Assembly (NCBI GenBank): GCA_023055505.1
Contig: JALIRH010000094.1
Coordinates: 1,117,078 to 1,181,077, forward strand
Origin: Callipepla californica brunnescens
Lineage: Eukaryota; Chordata; Aves; Galliformes; Odontophoridae
DNA length: 64,000 nucleotides
Direction: 5' to 3'
Below the pieces are notes generated by a model. It did not search any database and had not been told where the DNA came from. It saw nothing but the letters and a program-made list of their open reading frames with translations. Positions within the stretch are counted from its first letter, which is position 1, and each line of letters starts with the position of its first letter. Position numbers and translations under genes: made by a program. Shown one piece after another: positions 25,590-37,039 of this stretch.

Positions 25590-26070
25590 CAATGATCCAA
25601 GAGATCTAGAATGAGTCCAGCAGAGGACTACAAAGATGACAAAGGGCATGGAACACCTCTTATGAGGAAAGGCTGAGAGACCTGGGTCAGTTCAGCCTTG
25701 AAAAATGAAGATTCGGGGGGGGATCTGATTAATGTCTGTAAGTATCTGAGGAGCGGAAGGCAAAGTGAAGAGGCTGGACTCATCTCAGCAGTGTGTGGTG
25801 GTAGGACAAGGGGAAATTGCTGCAAACTAAAGCATAGGAAGTTCTGTACAAATGTGCATGGGAACTTCTTCACAGTGAGGATGACAGAGCACTAGCACAG
25901 GCTGCACAGAGGGGTGGTGGAATCTCCTTCTCTGGAGATATTCAAGATTTGCCTGGACGCCTACCAGTGCAACGTGGGCTTCGGAGCTGCTTTGGCAGAG
26001 GGGTTGGACTACACGATCTCTAGAGGTCCCTTCCAGACCCTGCTAATTTTGTTCTGTGTTATTCTGTGTA
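25590..26070 (+). mobile_element. CR1 LINE 3' fragment
   Basis: Classic CR1 end of ORF2 and tail in forward orientation. It reads TATGAGGAAAGGCTGAGAGA near 25660, TCTGATTAATGTCTGTAAGT near 25724, GGAACTTCTTCACAGTGAGG at 25860 and GGTTGGACTACACGATCTCT near 26000. It is moderately diverged and truncated at the 5' side. Confidence 0.9.
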
Positions 26071-26778
26071 ATTTCTGCACCTGCAACAATGTAATGTCTT
26101 AAAAGGTTTGGCTTTCCTTAAAATGGTATGGTTTTAACTTTGATTATGTGAAAGGTTGGAAGATATAATTCCTACTTTACTTAAAACAAAGACGTACAAA
26201 AAAAAATCTCCGGAATTTGGGCCCCTCAATGTTTGAGATAATCAGTTGATCATACAGCATATTATCTATGAAAGATGGACATATATGTGATAATCAGCCT
26301 CCCTGGGCTTTTTGATACACTGGAGAAAAAAGTAGAAATTGCAATGTTGGGGAGGACATGAGGATATGTGTTAAGTCAGAAGAAGACTTATGCTCCAGTT
26401 GCCTACTGAACACCCAGCAGAGATGATTTTACAATAATGTCTGTCACCCACAGGGCAGTCTGCTGAAACTGTTCACTTGAATATGAAAGGTTTGGACTGT
26501 GAACTGCAGTGTGGGGAAAAAAAAGTAGAACTGCAGTCATTCAGCCAGAGTCAAGCATTAAGTCAGCAAAGTTAGAGGATCTTCAGTGAAGTTTTTTTGA
26601 AATACTTATTCAAAACATCGGGAAAAAAAGAACAACACAGTAGTCATGACTCAGTTCATAGGAAGTAAACTGCAGTTCAGGCACGTGTTGTAAATTCTTC
26701 TTGTGATAATTCTTCAACTTATTGTCTTCCTCCAATTCATAGGAAGGAGAGGAGGTTCTTCAATATACGTATACCTGG
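26071..26778. other. Intergenic DNA
   Basis: No gene or clear repeat seen. Confidence 0.4.
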
Positions 26779-26911
26779 TGTGAGGTTAAGAAACAACAGT
26801 TCAAATGTTGGTCTGACCAGTTTATTACAAATCTTAATCAGGGAGATGGGGAAGGGGAGGACGGACACCAATTAGGGTGATGGGAAAGGGAAGGCAGGTG
26901 ATAGGAAAGAT

Positions 26912-27011
26912 AGGAAAGAAGCAAGAATTGCATAAAGCAGGGATAGACACCACCAGGGTCTAGGAAACAAGCAAGAATTGCATAAAGCAGGGATAGACAC
27001 CACTAGGGTCT
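26912..27011. repeat. 50-bp tandem duplication inside LTR-like block
   Basis: Units 26912-26961 and 26962-27011 differ at two positions. Each contains GCAAGAATTGCATAAAGCAG. In the minus orientation this lies between the TATA-like box and the polyadenylation signal. Confidence 0.95.
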
Positions 27012-27429
27012 AGAAGCGGTCCCATTGCACGCTATTCCAATGGTCTGAGGGATAAGAGCAGCAGGGGAGAGCAGCAGCAGCAATGGCTGGCCTTGGGCAG
27101 CCAGCAGTTACCAGGAAGGAGTGGTGAGGTCCAAGAGAGAGCAGCAGGTCTCAGGTAGCAGGCACAGGATGGAGTCCATCAGCATGCAGGGATCAGTTTG
27201 TGAGGGTTCTGATCACAGAACACCTACCATCATGGTTGTTGATCCCTCTTTTATCCTCCATTTTTCCTGCCTATGTGACATCCCTGGGTGCTTGGGTGTC
27301 ATGTAAGTAACACTTTGAGATGGCTGTCTCCCTCGAGATGAACAAAAGACTGTTCTCAGATCATTGAGCTGTGGTTTATCTGTCTCTCAATGCCCCAGGC
27401 TGTGTCCATTAGACCTTTAGACCTCCATT

Positions 27430-27540
27430 GTCCTTTAGACAAAGTATTTCTCAACCCTTGGCCAGGACTTGCTTGGACTTGTCATCTGTGTTCCTCAGAC
27501 AAAGGATTTCACAACCCTTGCCCAGGACTTGCTTAGACTT
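27430..27540. repeat. 60-bp-period imperfect tandem repeat
   Basis: Sequence at 27430-27480 is repeated at 27490-27540 with a period of 60 bases, sharing CCAGGACTTGCTT and several other blocks. In the minus orientation it lies in the U3-like part, where duplicated enhancer-type repeats are common in retroviral LTRs. Confidence 0.85.
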
Positions 27541-27570
27541 CTTCCTTAGCAAGCTTTGAGGTAATGGCAT

Positions 27571-30172
27571 AAAAAATAAGAATATCTTACATTTATATGA
27601 GTGGTTCTTAACATTTTCTTATAGCACATGTACTCTTCCTTTTTAATCATATTCACGAATTTCATTTCTAAAATAATGAAGACAATAGGTTGATCACAGA
27701 CTTCTTATATACCCTCTGTAAATTCAAGTTGAGAGACAAAGCTTAAGCACTCTTTAGCACAGCACTTAAATGGATAATCTGCATATTTATTTCACCGGAA
27801 CAATGCTGAAAGAAATAACTGTCAGCCTGATTGTCATCTGCAAAGATGAACTTCAGATATCTCAGCACAGAAGATGATGGAAATAGGCATATTTACATTA
27901 GCACCACTTTCAGTCCAAGCATGAACAATAGGATGCTTTACTGTTGCATACACGATGCTCTGGATCTAAGTGCATCACTTCAGAATTATACCATTCCTCA
28001 TGACTGAAAGGAAAAAAAAAAATACAAGGAAGAAGAAACAAACAGCTTGTGCTGACAAACACTGTCAGTTCTGTGTTCTCTCTTCTTCTCTCTTGAGCAC
28101 TTTGGTAACATGATGTAAAAGCCACATTCCTGCATGTCCATGTTTTGTTCAGGAGCCATCTGCCAGGGACTGGTAAGAGCTGAGTGCCTACAAACACAGC
28201 TTCCTTCTGCAGAGAAACTTCTCTCTCAGCCATGGAAAAGCCAGCTCCACCTACTGACATTTCTGTCTGTCTGTTCTTCAAGAACCTCTAAAGGAATTAC
28301 TCAGAAGTGGCATCTAGTCTCATTTCTCAGTGGAAATATGAATCCCAGAAACAGTGAGAAGGCATTTCTAAGCTTAAAAACTAAAGATCAAAAAATCCTG
28401 TATGGAGAGGGAGAAGTATATATTTTCTTTTTTAAGATTTCTCAGTCGTTCTGTAGATTCACAGTTATATAAAACTTGATTTTCATCAGAAGGCCTGTCA
28501 TCAGAAAAGTCTACAATCAGAATACCTACTAAAAAGGGTACCTTCAATTACACTAATAGTGAGATGTTAATTTGATTTTGGCCTTTCTCAGTTCTAAATT
28601 GGTCTGACCAGTTCTAAAGTGCTGTATCCGTATGTTCACTTATCATCATGTTTTCTATGTTGTGGATAGTCAAATATTTTCATATGTAACCTAGGGTGTA
28701 TTGTGTTTTCCAAAATGTTTTTCCAGAAATGATACAGAATTTGCAATGCTGGTTCACAATGCAGCGTTAATATACTGGATCCATCAAGCTTTTTTTTTTT
28801 TTTTTTTCAATACCTAATTTTAATCAACCTCATTGAGGTAGTGCACTCAGCTTGAATAGAATAGGGATTTGAATATAAATGACTCACAAATTCTGAGTAA
28901 AACTCGGTTTGCAGTGTCACAAGAACTTCTAGCTACTGTAGAGCAAGTCAAAGCCACAGACAGTACACTCTGGGTCATATAATAAAACACATTCATGTTG
29001 AAACTCACTGTGCAATGAATGTGTTGAGTTTCGTGATTCAATTAAAGCCTTTATTTTCAGGTGAATAGGGCTCTGCTGGCTTTTTTTCAAATTTTGAGCA
29101 GTTTCATAGAAGTGAAGCTGATGTTCAGTATAATCTCAGAATGGATCAAGTCCAGAAGTGGGATTAAGTGCAAGTGCAAGACAGAACTAGATGACAGGCA
29201 GATTATGCAAAAAGATAAATTCATTGAGCTTTTAGTAATAATAATAATAAGTACTCCTCTGTAAAGGAATCGTCTGTGTAAAATCCACTGTAACCACTGC
29301 TTAACCAAGTAGGATTTTTGCATATCTTAATACTTTTCATGAGTGTGTACAAAATTCTGTGTCTGGCTTCTGATCACACTAGAAAACTCAGCTACAGATC
29401 TCTAAAGATTTCCTTTTACACGAATAAAGCATATAAATATTATGAAATGTTTTCTGAGCTGCAGTGATTTTAGAAAAATTAGATGTAATTAATGTCCTCA
29501 TACTTCTTATAGCCTGTATATCTTACAGCTCTTTATCCCATTCCTCTGTTGCTGAATGTTACTATCCCCTCTGCCATCTTAGTGAGAACATTAACGATTT
29601 GAATTTAGTTGTCCCTTTATATTCTGGTATTATTAAATCACAGCATGAAATAATTTACTATAGATACACTGACCCACAGAAGATAGTGCTTCAAAAGAAG
29701 GTACTGCTGCAGAAGATTCTGTTCCTTTGCGGTGCAGACTGTAGTGAAAATGGACAGTAGTCTATTATCCACATAAATTTAATTCAGCAGTTTCAGAAAG
29801 TTTCAGAAAACACGACATTTTATCACTAACTGTTGAAGAATTCTTGAAGTTGGGGGTAATTTCAGGAAGAGTTGTGAAAACTAGAACTCTGAGTACATAT
29901 TTCTTTAACATGACAAGAACAGAGCAGGCAAAAATCGTTTCTGCATAAGCTTGTGCAAGTCTCTTTTCCTCCTACCCCCCCCAAGAAAAGACATGCACTT
30001 TATTATTTATTTTGTAATCCTGCTTTACCAGGTCTCTGTTTCTTGAGCATCTTGAAACTACAAACAACATAAAAACAGTTTGAAATATGAGGTGGAGAAT
30101 AACCTTCCAAAGTGTGTACTCGATTATTATTTAAAATCTCTTTTGATTTTCAATTTTGTTTCCTTGTTTGTT

Positions 30173-30208
<36 letters not shown>

Positions 30209-30924
30209 ATTTTTTGCACATAAGATTGTTGGTGGTTGCCATGGAAATTCTAATTGATTCCTTTCTACAGTTGTTGCAGCCTTACAGGGGAAACCCTTCT
30301 TTATACATTTAATTGCAGTACAACAAATGATCGTACCAACTGCTATTCAGTGCTGTAATGTGGCACCATCTTCAACAGTCTTTTGTTTAAATGACCAAAA
30401 TTTTGTTAGAATTAATCCTTATGCATTTTTCTTGATTAACATCTCTGAGGTATGGCCTGTCTTATCTATTCACACAGGTAAGGAGCATCTTTTGACATCT
30501 GAGATATCATCATTTGAATCTGTAAATATTTCAAGACTTTCTTCTCCCTGAGGAAAGTAGATGTTGTTTCTGTTAATCTCTCTTCAGTGTGCTAATGCAA
30601 ATACACTTTTACTAACTTCTGGTGTTAATCAGCTACCTGTGAAGTGCAGCCCTCTGGAAACTTCTGTCTCTCTTTTCCCAACTGTAAAATATTCACGGCT
30701 CCTTTCAGTTTTAACTTCATCATATTTTAGTTCTTCACCTGTAGAAGGTCTCTCTCTACTTTACTTTGCCTATAGTGGTAGACTTGGATATATGTTTTTC
30801 ATATTTTCAAATAAATATTTCCAACTACTTCATTATGCTCAGACGAAACTTTCAGTAAATATCTATAGGGCTAATCTACTTTGCAGATGTGACCATCAAA
30901 CCAAGTAAGTAAGGTATCTCCTAA
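27571..30924. other. AT-rich intergenic DNA with exon-like signals
   Basis: No gene recognised. Overlapping frames at 27910-28472 (123 codons minus, 112 codons plus) have no known motif. A run of T lies at about 28791-28807. A (GTTTT)n run lies at about 30184-30206. Two exon-like segments with good splice signals lie at 30319-30477 and 30588-30904, but their reading frames do not join. Confidence 0.45.
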
Positions 30925-31397
30925 AAAGAGTTCAGTGGAGCGCAAAAAGATTATTAGGGGCCTCAAGCATTTCCTTTATGAGGAAAAGCTGGGACTGAGA
31001 ATCATAGAATTGTAGAATCACCAATGATGGAATAGACCTCCGATTTCATCCAGTCACATTATCCAACTGTCACCAGTATTTCCCACTAAACCATGTATTT
31101 CAGTACAGTATCTAAATGTTTCTTGAATATCTCCAGGGACAGTGACTACTCTACTGGGCAGCCTACTTCATCGCCTGACTACTATCTTGGAGAAGTATTT
31201 CCTGGTATCCAACCTGAGAGACCTCGGGAATATTAAGCCTGAAGAGGAGGCTGGGAGGTGATCATATCCACCCTTATAAATATCTAATGAATGGGTGTAC
31301 AATGGATGGAGCCAGGCTTTTTTCAGTGATACCCAGAGACAGGTGAAAGGGCAACAAGAAAAAAATGGAAAATAAGAAGTTACATATGAGCACGAGG

Positions 31398-31433
<36 letters not shown>

Positions 31434-31610
31434 GAGTGTTATAGAGCACTACTCAGAGAGGTTATAGAGTCTTCTTCTCTGGAGATATTAAAAACCTGCC
31501 AGGACACTTCCCTGTGCAGTCTATTCTAAGTAGCCTGGTCTAGCAAGAAATTGAACTAGATGATCTCCAGACTTCTCTTCTAATTACTGTTTTTTCTGTG
31601 ATTCTTGATC
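30925..31610 (+). mobile_element. CR1 LINE 3' fragment, interrupted by another CR1
   Basis: Forward-strand CR1 in two pieces. The piece at about 30925-31000 ends AAAAGCTGGGACTGAG. The piece at 31206-31610 resumes AGACCTCGGGAATATTAAGC and runs to TTGAACTAGATGATCTCCAG. A run of about 30 T (31400-31429) replaces the usual ACTTCTTTACTG-type segment inside the 3' part. Confidence 0.85.
30998..31205 (-). mobile_element. CR1 LINE 3' fragment inserted in an older CR1
   Basis: Minus-strand CR1. The plus strand reads AATCATAGAATTGTAGAATC at its tail, then TTTCCCACTAAACCATG, TCTCCAGGGACAGTGACTAC and AGAAGTATTTCCTGGTATCC. It splits the forward-strand CR1 that surrounds it. Confidence 0.85.
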
Positions 31611-31689
31611 CTTGGGGAAACAAGGAAGGCAGTCACCAGAACTGGTACATTTTATTTTTGCTTTCTTTGCATGGTAAGTAATTAGCAGG

Positions 31690-32375
31690 ATACCAACTCG
31701 AAAGGTCATTCTGAATGGAGTTAAATTTGTTTAGTGGTCAGTCACAGCTAGCGTTCCATGGGAATCAGCAATGGAGCCATTTTTGTTTAATATGTTTGTC
31801 AATTACCTTGATGAAAGGATCCAGTGGACCTTCAGTAAGCTTGGAGATAACACTAAACTGGGGTGAAGTGCTGATCTGTATAAGAGTAGAAAGGCTCAGC
31901 AGTGGGATCTGGGCAGGGTAGAGTGATGGGCCACATGCAGACGTATGAAGCAATTGTCCACTTATACACACCACTTTTGAGACTGTACCTTGCATACTGT
32001 GTTCAGTTGTGACCCATCACTACAAAAAGGATATAGAGTTGCTCAAATACATTCAGAGAAGAGCAACAAAACCAGTGAGGGAGCTAGAAAACAAAGACAT
32101 ATGAGGAGTGATTGAGAGACATGGGCTTGTTTGGTCTGAAGAAGAGGAGGCTGAAGGGAAACTTCACACTTTCTGCAGCTGCCTGAAAACAATTTGTAGT
32201 GAGGAGGGTGCTAGTAAGATGGTGGTAAGATGTGAGGTAATGGCTTTAATTTGCACCAGTGCAGGATTAGATTGGGTACTAGGAAGAATTTCTTGATGAA
32301 TAGAGTAGTTAAGCACCCTACCCAAGGAAGTGAAGGAAGTGGTGAAGTCATCCTACCTGGAGATATTTAAGAAAT
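31690..32375 (+). mobile_element. CR1 LINE fragment with RT remnant
   Basis: The RT palm remnant (TTTAATATGTTTGTCAATTA, AAGCTTGGAGATAACACTAA) is followed by the later part of ORF2 and by tail sequence ending in CTGGAGATATTTAAG. It is badly diverged, with an internal gap near 31930. It may be part of the same original insertion as the copy just upstream. Confidence 0.8.
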
Positions 32376-34029
32376 CAAAGGAAAGAAAAAATTTAGAAGG
32401 AAATTTATTTATTTATTTATTTTGGTAGTTAGAAAAAATACAAGAAATAAAATAGAGTGGTATTCTTAAATAGCAGCCTACTTTTTCTCAAAAGGAGGTG
32501 GAATTGCTGTAGTGTAATTGTACTTGAAACTGTTCAAGCAGTGGAGATGACTTTTGAAAAAAAAGACAGGATTGTTTTCCATATTCATTTTCTCAGACAG
32601 GTGAAACAAATCCAGGAGTATCTTGAGACAGCTCTGCAAACTCAAAACTAAAGCAACACAGGCATGCAATGTAACTTCACACATTTCCTGCCCTGATCCT
32701 GCATCACTGCTTCAAGGCCTTTCCTCACTTGGCCCCTAAGAAATTTGTGTCTGGCTCTCCACTGTCCAATAATCTATGTTTTGATTAAGCTACACACACT
32801 TTGCTTGCCTCTCAAAATATCAACTCAAATTGTGTTTGCTTTTCTTCATCTCCCCATCACACTATGCCGCTCCACTTCAGAGAACTGTATGCTCCACTTG
32901 CACATTCTCAATTCCTGAGCTGAATTAGCATTACTGTTCTTATGCCACAGCAGCAAAATGGCAGTTTCTGAGCAGACTGTGCAAGAAATCACATGCATGT
33001 TAACTAATTAAACATTAAGAGTCAATTGTCACTTTCCTCATTGAAAGCACAGAGCATGAAAAATCTATTTTTTGTGGCCAGCAATTTTTTGGACTGTTTT
33101 ATAACAGGGTATGATGAAACTTTAACATAATTAGTCACATTATCAATATGTGAAGATAATTCTTTTTATATTCACAAAAGTTACCAAAGAGCTTTTCTAA
33201 ATAGCACTTGAACATCTTAAAAACAAATCTGAGGCCTTAATGCTCTGGAATTATCTTGTCTGTTAACTCATCCACCATTAAAGTTTTCTCCCGATCTTTT
33301 AACAATATAGGGAGGTTGCTATTTGTTTAAAAACATATTTCTTCAATAAAATTCTGGGTGGTTTTGAATCTCTTCTGAATCTTCACTCGGAGGACATTAG
33401 TTTTGAGTAGCCAGAGATCACTGGCTATTTTAAGCTTGAAAGTAGTTGTTAGCTATGATATTGCATGAGTTCATAAATTAAGACAAAAAATATTTTTCAG
33501 CTTCTCTAAAGAACAATATGGAAATTGTGTTGCTTTTCTGTATTAAATTGTATGCATACATATTATATATATGTGTATATATATATATATAAACATAATT
33601 TTTTTTTACTCAGTGTAGCACTGACTGAGAAATGTCTTCTGGGAGTGACTTTCTAGGAATATCTGGAGAGGGAAGACATGAAGATGTGCTAGATCCCGCA
33701 AAATTTGGTGCATTGGTTCAACAGCATAGTCTTAGAGGCAGTGTATCATCTAAGAAATGTCACTTAGCTTCATTCTAGGTTTTAGTGCACTTAGATTTTA
33801 TAATCAGCAATCTGTGATTGAGAATCATTTCATCAGAAGTTCTTTTCAGAGTGTAAAAGTCCCATTTGTTGGTTTCTAGCTTTTCTTCACAGGGTAAGTC
33901 TTCAAGGCTTTATGTACTTAATGAGGCGGTAAAAGAGGATTGTATTTCTTAATTGCACTGAAGGCCAAAAATACGAGTAAATGTTCACAGTCTACTAACA
34001 GAAGAGACAGGTGGGCGTAGCAGATGAAC
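32376..34029. other. AT-rich intergenic DNA
   Basis: No gene recognised. A (TTTA)n run lies at about 32403-32423. An AT-rich dinucleotide microsatellite lies at about 33561-33591. Confidence 0.5.
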
Positions 34030-34195
34030 ATGATGAAATCACAGAACCACAGAGCTGCTGAGCTTTCTTGTTGCTTCTGGAGAGCACCCAGCACCATCCC
34101 AACTGTGGTCAGAGTGAGCTACAGATGTTGCATGGGGTTGTGTCCAGTCAAGTTTGAATATATCCCACTGAGAGGAGTCCAGCTCCCTCATTTTT
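34030..34195 (-). mobile_element. CR1 LINE 3' tail fragment
   Basis: The plus strand reads GAAATCACAGAACCACAGAG, then CACCATCCCAACTGTGG and GTCAAGTTTGAATATATCCC. It is an old, strongly diverged CR1 3' end in reverse orientation. Confidence 0.6.
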
Positions 34196-34439
34196 ACTTA
34201 CTCCACCTTTCTTTATAATACATAGGCTGAAATCTTCCTGAGCTATGATTGACAGTCCCAGGCTTTTGACACGGAACAAAGTTTTACACTTGTTTGAGTA
34301 ACAGATATAGAGCTATCCTCACTCTTCTAGTATGTATTCTGATGTTTAAACTTCATGAAAGCAAACCAAAATGATAACAAATGAGAGATAAAGAAATGAG
34401 GATTTTAGAAGTACTTAATACATGCTGGAATATTAATTC

Positions 34440-35062
34440 GGCTTGTGGCTGAAGCCAAATCCTTCTCCACCCAGAAGGCCAACTGTATCCTGGGCTGAAT
34501 CAAAAGACAGATGGTTGAGAGAGGTGATCCTGGCCCTCTACTCTGCTCAATTGGAATACTGTGTCCGGATATGGAGTCCTCAGTACAGGAGAGACATGGA
34601 CCTACTGGAATGCGTACAAAGGAGGGCCACAATAATGATCCAGGGAATGGAACATCTCTCCTATTTGGACAGGCTGAAAGGGCTGAGTCTGTTTAGCCAG
34701 CAGAAGAGTTGTCCAATAGCAGCTGTTCAGTATCTAAAGGAGAGCTGCAGGAAATAAGGGGGACAGACTCTTCAACACGGTCTGTTCTGATAGAACAAGG
34801 GGAAATGGATTCAAACTTAAAAAGAGTAGGTTTAGGTTAGATATAAGGAAATAGTCTTTGGCAGTGAGAGTGGTGAGGCACTGGAGCAGGTTGTGCAGGG
34901 AGGTTGTCAATGTCCTGTCCCTGCAGACTTTCAAGGTGAGCCTGGATTGGGCCCTGGGCAACCTGATCTAGCATTGGCTAGATCATCCTGTTCATTGTAG
35001 TGGAGTTGGACTAGATAACTTTTAAAGGTTCCTTCCCACTCTAAGGATTCTACAATTCAATT
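34440..35062 (+). mobile_element. CR1 LINE 3' fragment
   Basis: Clear forward CR1. It carries CCCAGAAGGCCAACTGTATC, GGAATACTGTGTCCGGATAT, GGGCCACAATAATGATCCAG, GGCTGAAAGGGCTGAGTCTG and the tail GGATTCTACAATTC. It covers the end of ORF2 and the 3' untranslated region. Confidence 0.95.
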
Positions 35063-36165
35063 ATTTCCAGAGTGTTAAAAGACTGTGTATTAACTGTATT
35101 CCAAGAATATTTTGTGTGAGTAGTAGAGCACCTTCTGCACAAGAAATGGTTTTGTAGTCTATTACTTGCAACATGCAAATAGACTGCATCATTTTCAAAC
35201 GACTTATAGATGACTTTTCATTTTGTCCTGCTGCAGATGATAATCAAAACTGATCATCAGTTTATCACAGTACCTTAAATTTGACCAAGTTACCTCAATT
35301 GTCTGTCTTGTTAAAACTTTTCATAACTTAAATAATTGCAAAAATATTCTAAATACATTAAGAAACATATGAGAAAGTGATAACTTTAAGAAGAGAAAAA
35401 ATGGGAAAGGAACATGAAGAAGTACTTCTGTATACTACAAGCAGTTACTGAGACACACTGCTAAAACTTGTAGTTCTGCAATGATGATTTCTTATCTTTT
35501 TACAGTTCTTTTCTTCTCTGTAGAATTTCCATGCAATCAATGGGTAAAGTTGAATTAAAAAAAAGAGAAAGAAACTGAAAAAGTAGGATAAAATATTTCA
35601 TACTAGTGAAAATACACTCTCACTTCATTAGTTAAAAGGATATTCAGTGACACTTGCTACAAAAATGTATTAGAATTTGTAGAGGGGGAATTGATTTATA
35701 CTAGTATTTTAAAATGTTTGATAAACATTATGTAACAAATACCATGTACCATGTACTAAATTTACTATAAGTAAACGTATTCCTGCAGGAGATTGCAGCT
35801 CACATGCCACAACACTGTATTGCCATATGTGAGATCTCATGTTAAAATAAAAACACACAAAACTGAAGCTGCTTTTTCAGCTTTTTTATGGTGAAAGTTA
35901 AAGAAGAAGAAATAGAGAGTCTGTAAAAGTTTTTTTATTAGTATTATTCAAGTATTTACAAAAAAAAATAATAGGAACAATAATAATAATAATAATAATA
36001 CCATTTTTAGTCTGACAATTTTCTTTTCAGTTTGTGAAATCAGGCAGAAAAACTCTCACACCTACACATCCTTGTAGTTATCAGCACAAATTACACTGTC
36101 CTGAAGGATGGTAAGCAGTAAGATAGGCAGATTTCCATTTGCAAAAATAATTATGTTTTTTACTC
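35063..36165. other. AT-rich intergenic DNA
   Basis: No gene recognised. An (AAT)n microsatellite lies at about 35980-36001. Confidence 0.5.
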
Positions 36166-36690
36166 ACTTGGAATGCCGTGTCCAGATGTGGAGTCCTCAG
36201 CGCAGGAGAGACGTGGACCTGTTGGAGTGTTTCCAAAGAAGGGCCACAAAAATGACACAACAAATGGAACACCTCTCCGATAAGGACAGGCTGAGAGAGC
36301 TGGTGCTATTCAGCCTGGAGAAGAGAAGATTTTGAGGTGACCTGATAGCAGCCTTTCAGTACCTAAAGGGAGGGTACAGGCAGGATGGGCTCAGACTCTG
36401 TAGCAGGTTCTATGGTGATAGTACAAGGGATATGATTTCAAACTTAGAGGGGAAATTTAGGTTGGGTATAAGGAAAATGTCTTTTACAGTGAGGGTGATG
36501 AAGCACTGAAACAGGTTGCCCAGAGAGTGGTGGATGTCGCATCCCTAGAGATGTTCAAACCCAGGTCAGACAGAGCTCTGAGAGACCTGATCTAGCTGTG
36601 GGTATCTCTGTTCATCACAGTGGAGTTGGGCTATGTGACCTTTAATGTTCTCTTTCAACTCTGAGGATTCTATGATTCTATGATTCTAAT
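36166..36690 (+). mobile_element. CR1 LINE 3' fragment
   Basis: Forward CR1. It carries TTGGAATGCCGTGTCCAGAT, GACGTGGACCTGTTGGAGTG and GGACAGGCTGAGAGAGCTGG, and the tail has two copies of ATTCTATG. It is similar to the copy at 34.4 kb. Confidence 0.95.
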
Positions 36691-37039
36691 TCATTGTTGT
36701 GCTTAATTCAATAAACCTTCTATCAAATTATAACAATAACAACAACAAAACACTTTCTAGCCTAGAGAGGCCTAGTATATACTAGGAAATGGCTGCCTCA
36801 GAGCAAGAAGAATGTATTAATTCTGTTGCAAGAAGCATCAAATTGTTTCACAGAGTTACTGAAGACATGGAGTGTTTGATGTTCGTAACATCAAACAGTG
36901 TGTATAATTAGAAAATTATAGTGGCTTTAATACATTAAAGAACATGTGGATAGATAAAATAAAAATATGTTGTTGAACATTAGCCAGTCCTCAGGGCCTT
37001 ATGTCATAGTGCTGTACCATGGTACTTAGCTGCTCTGAG

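Larger units (their letters stand above)
26779..27570 (-). mobile_element. Probable solitary ERV LTR, minus strand
   Basis: Read on the minus strand the block has LTR-like order. A TATA-like GGATAAAAG is at 27248-27256. A polyadenylation signal AATAAA is at 26821-26826, and the end near 26779 reads CTTAACCTCACA. The outer bases are consistent with TG...CA. GC-richer sequence and two sets of tandem repeats lie inside. No internal retroviral genes flank it, so it would be a solitary LTR. A target-site duplication was not seen, so the edges are approximate. Confidence 0.5.

Noticed and set aside
27910..28472. Overlapping frames of 123 codons (minus) and 112 codons (plus)
   Set aside because: Not recognised, no splice or promoter signals that fit, probably chance.
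29464..29760. Plus-strand 98-codon frame
   Set aside because: Hydrophobic start but no ATG context, no known motif, and stops resume on both sides.
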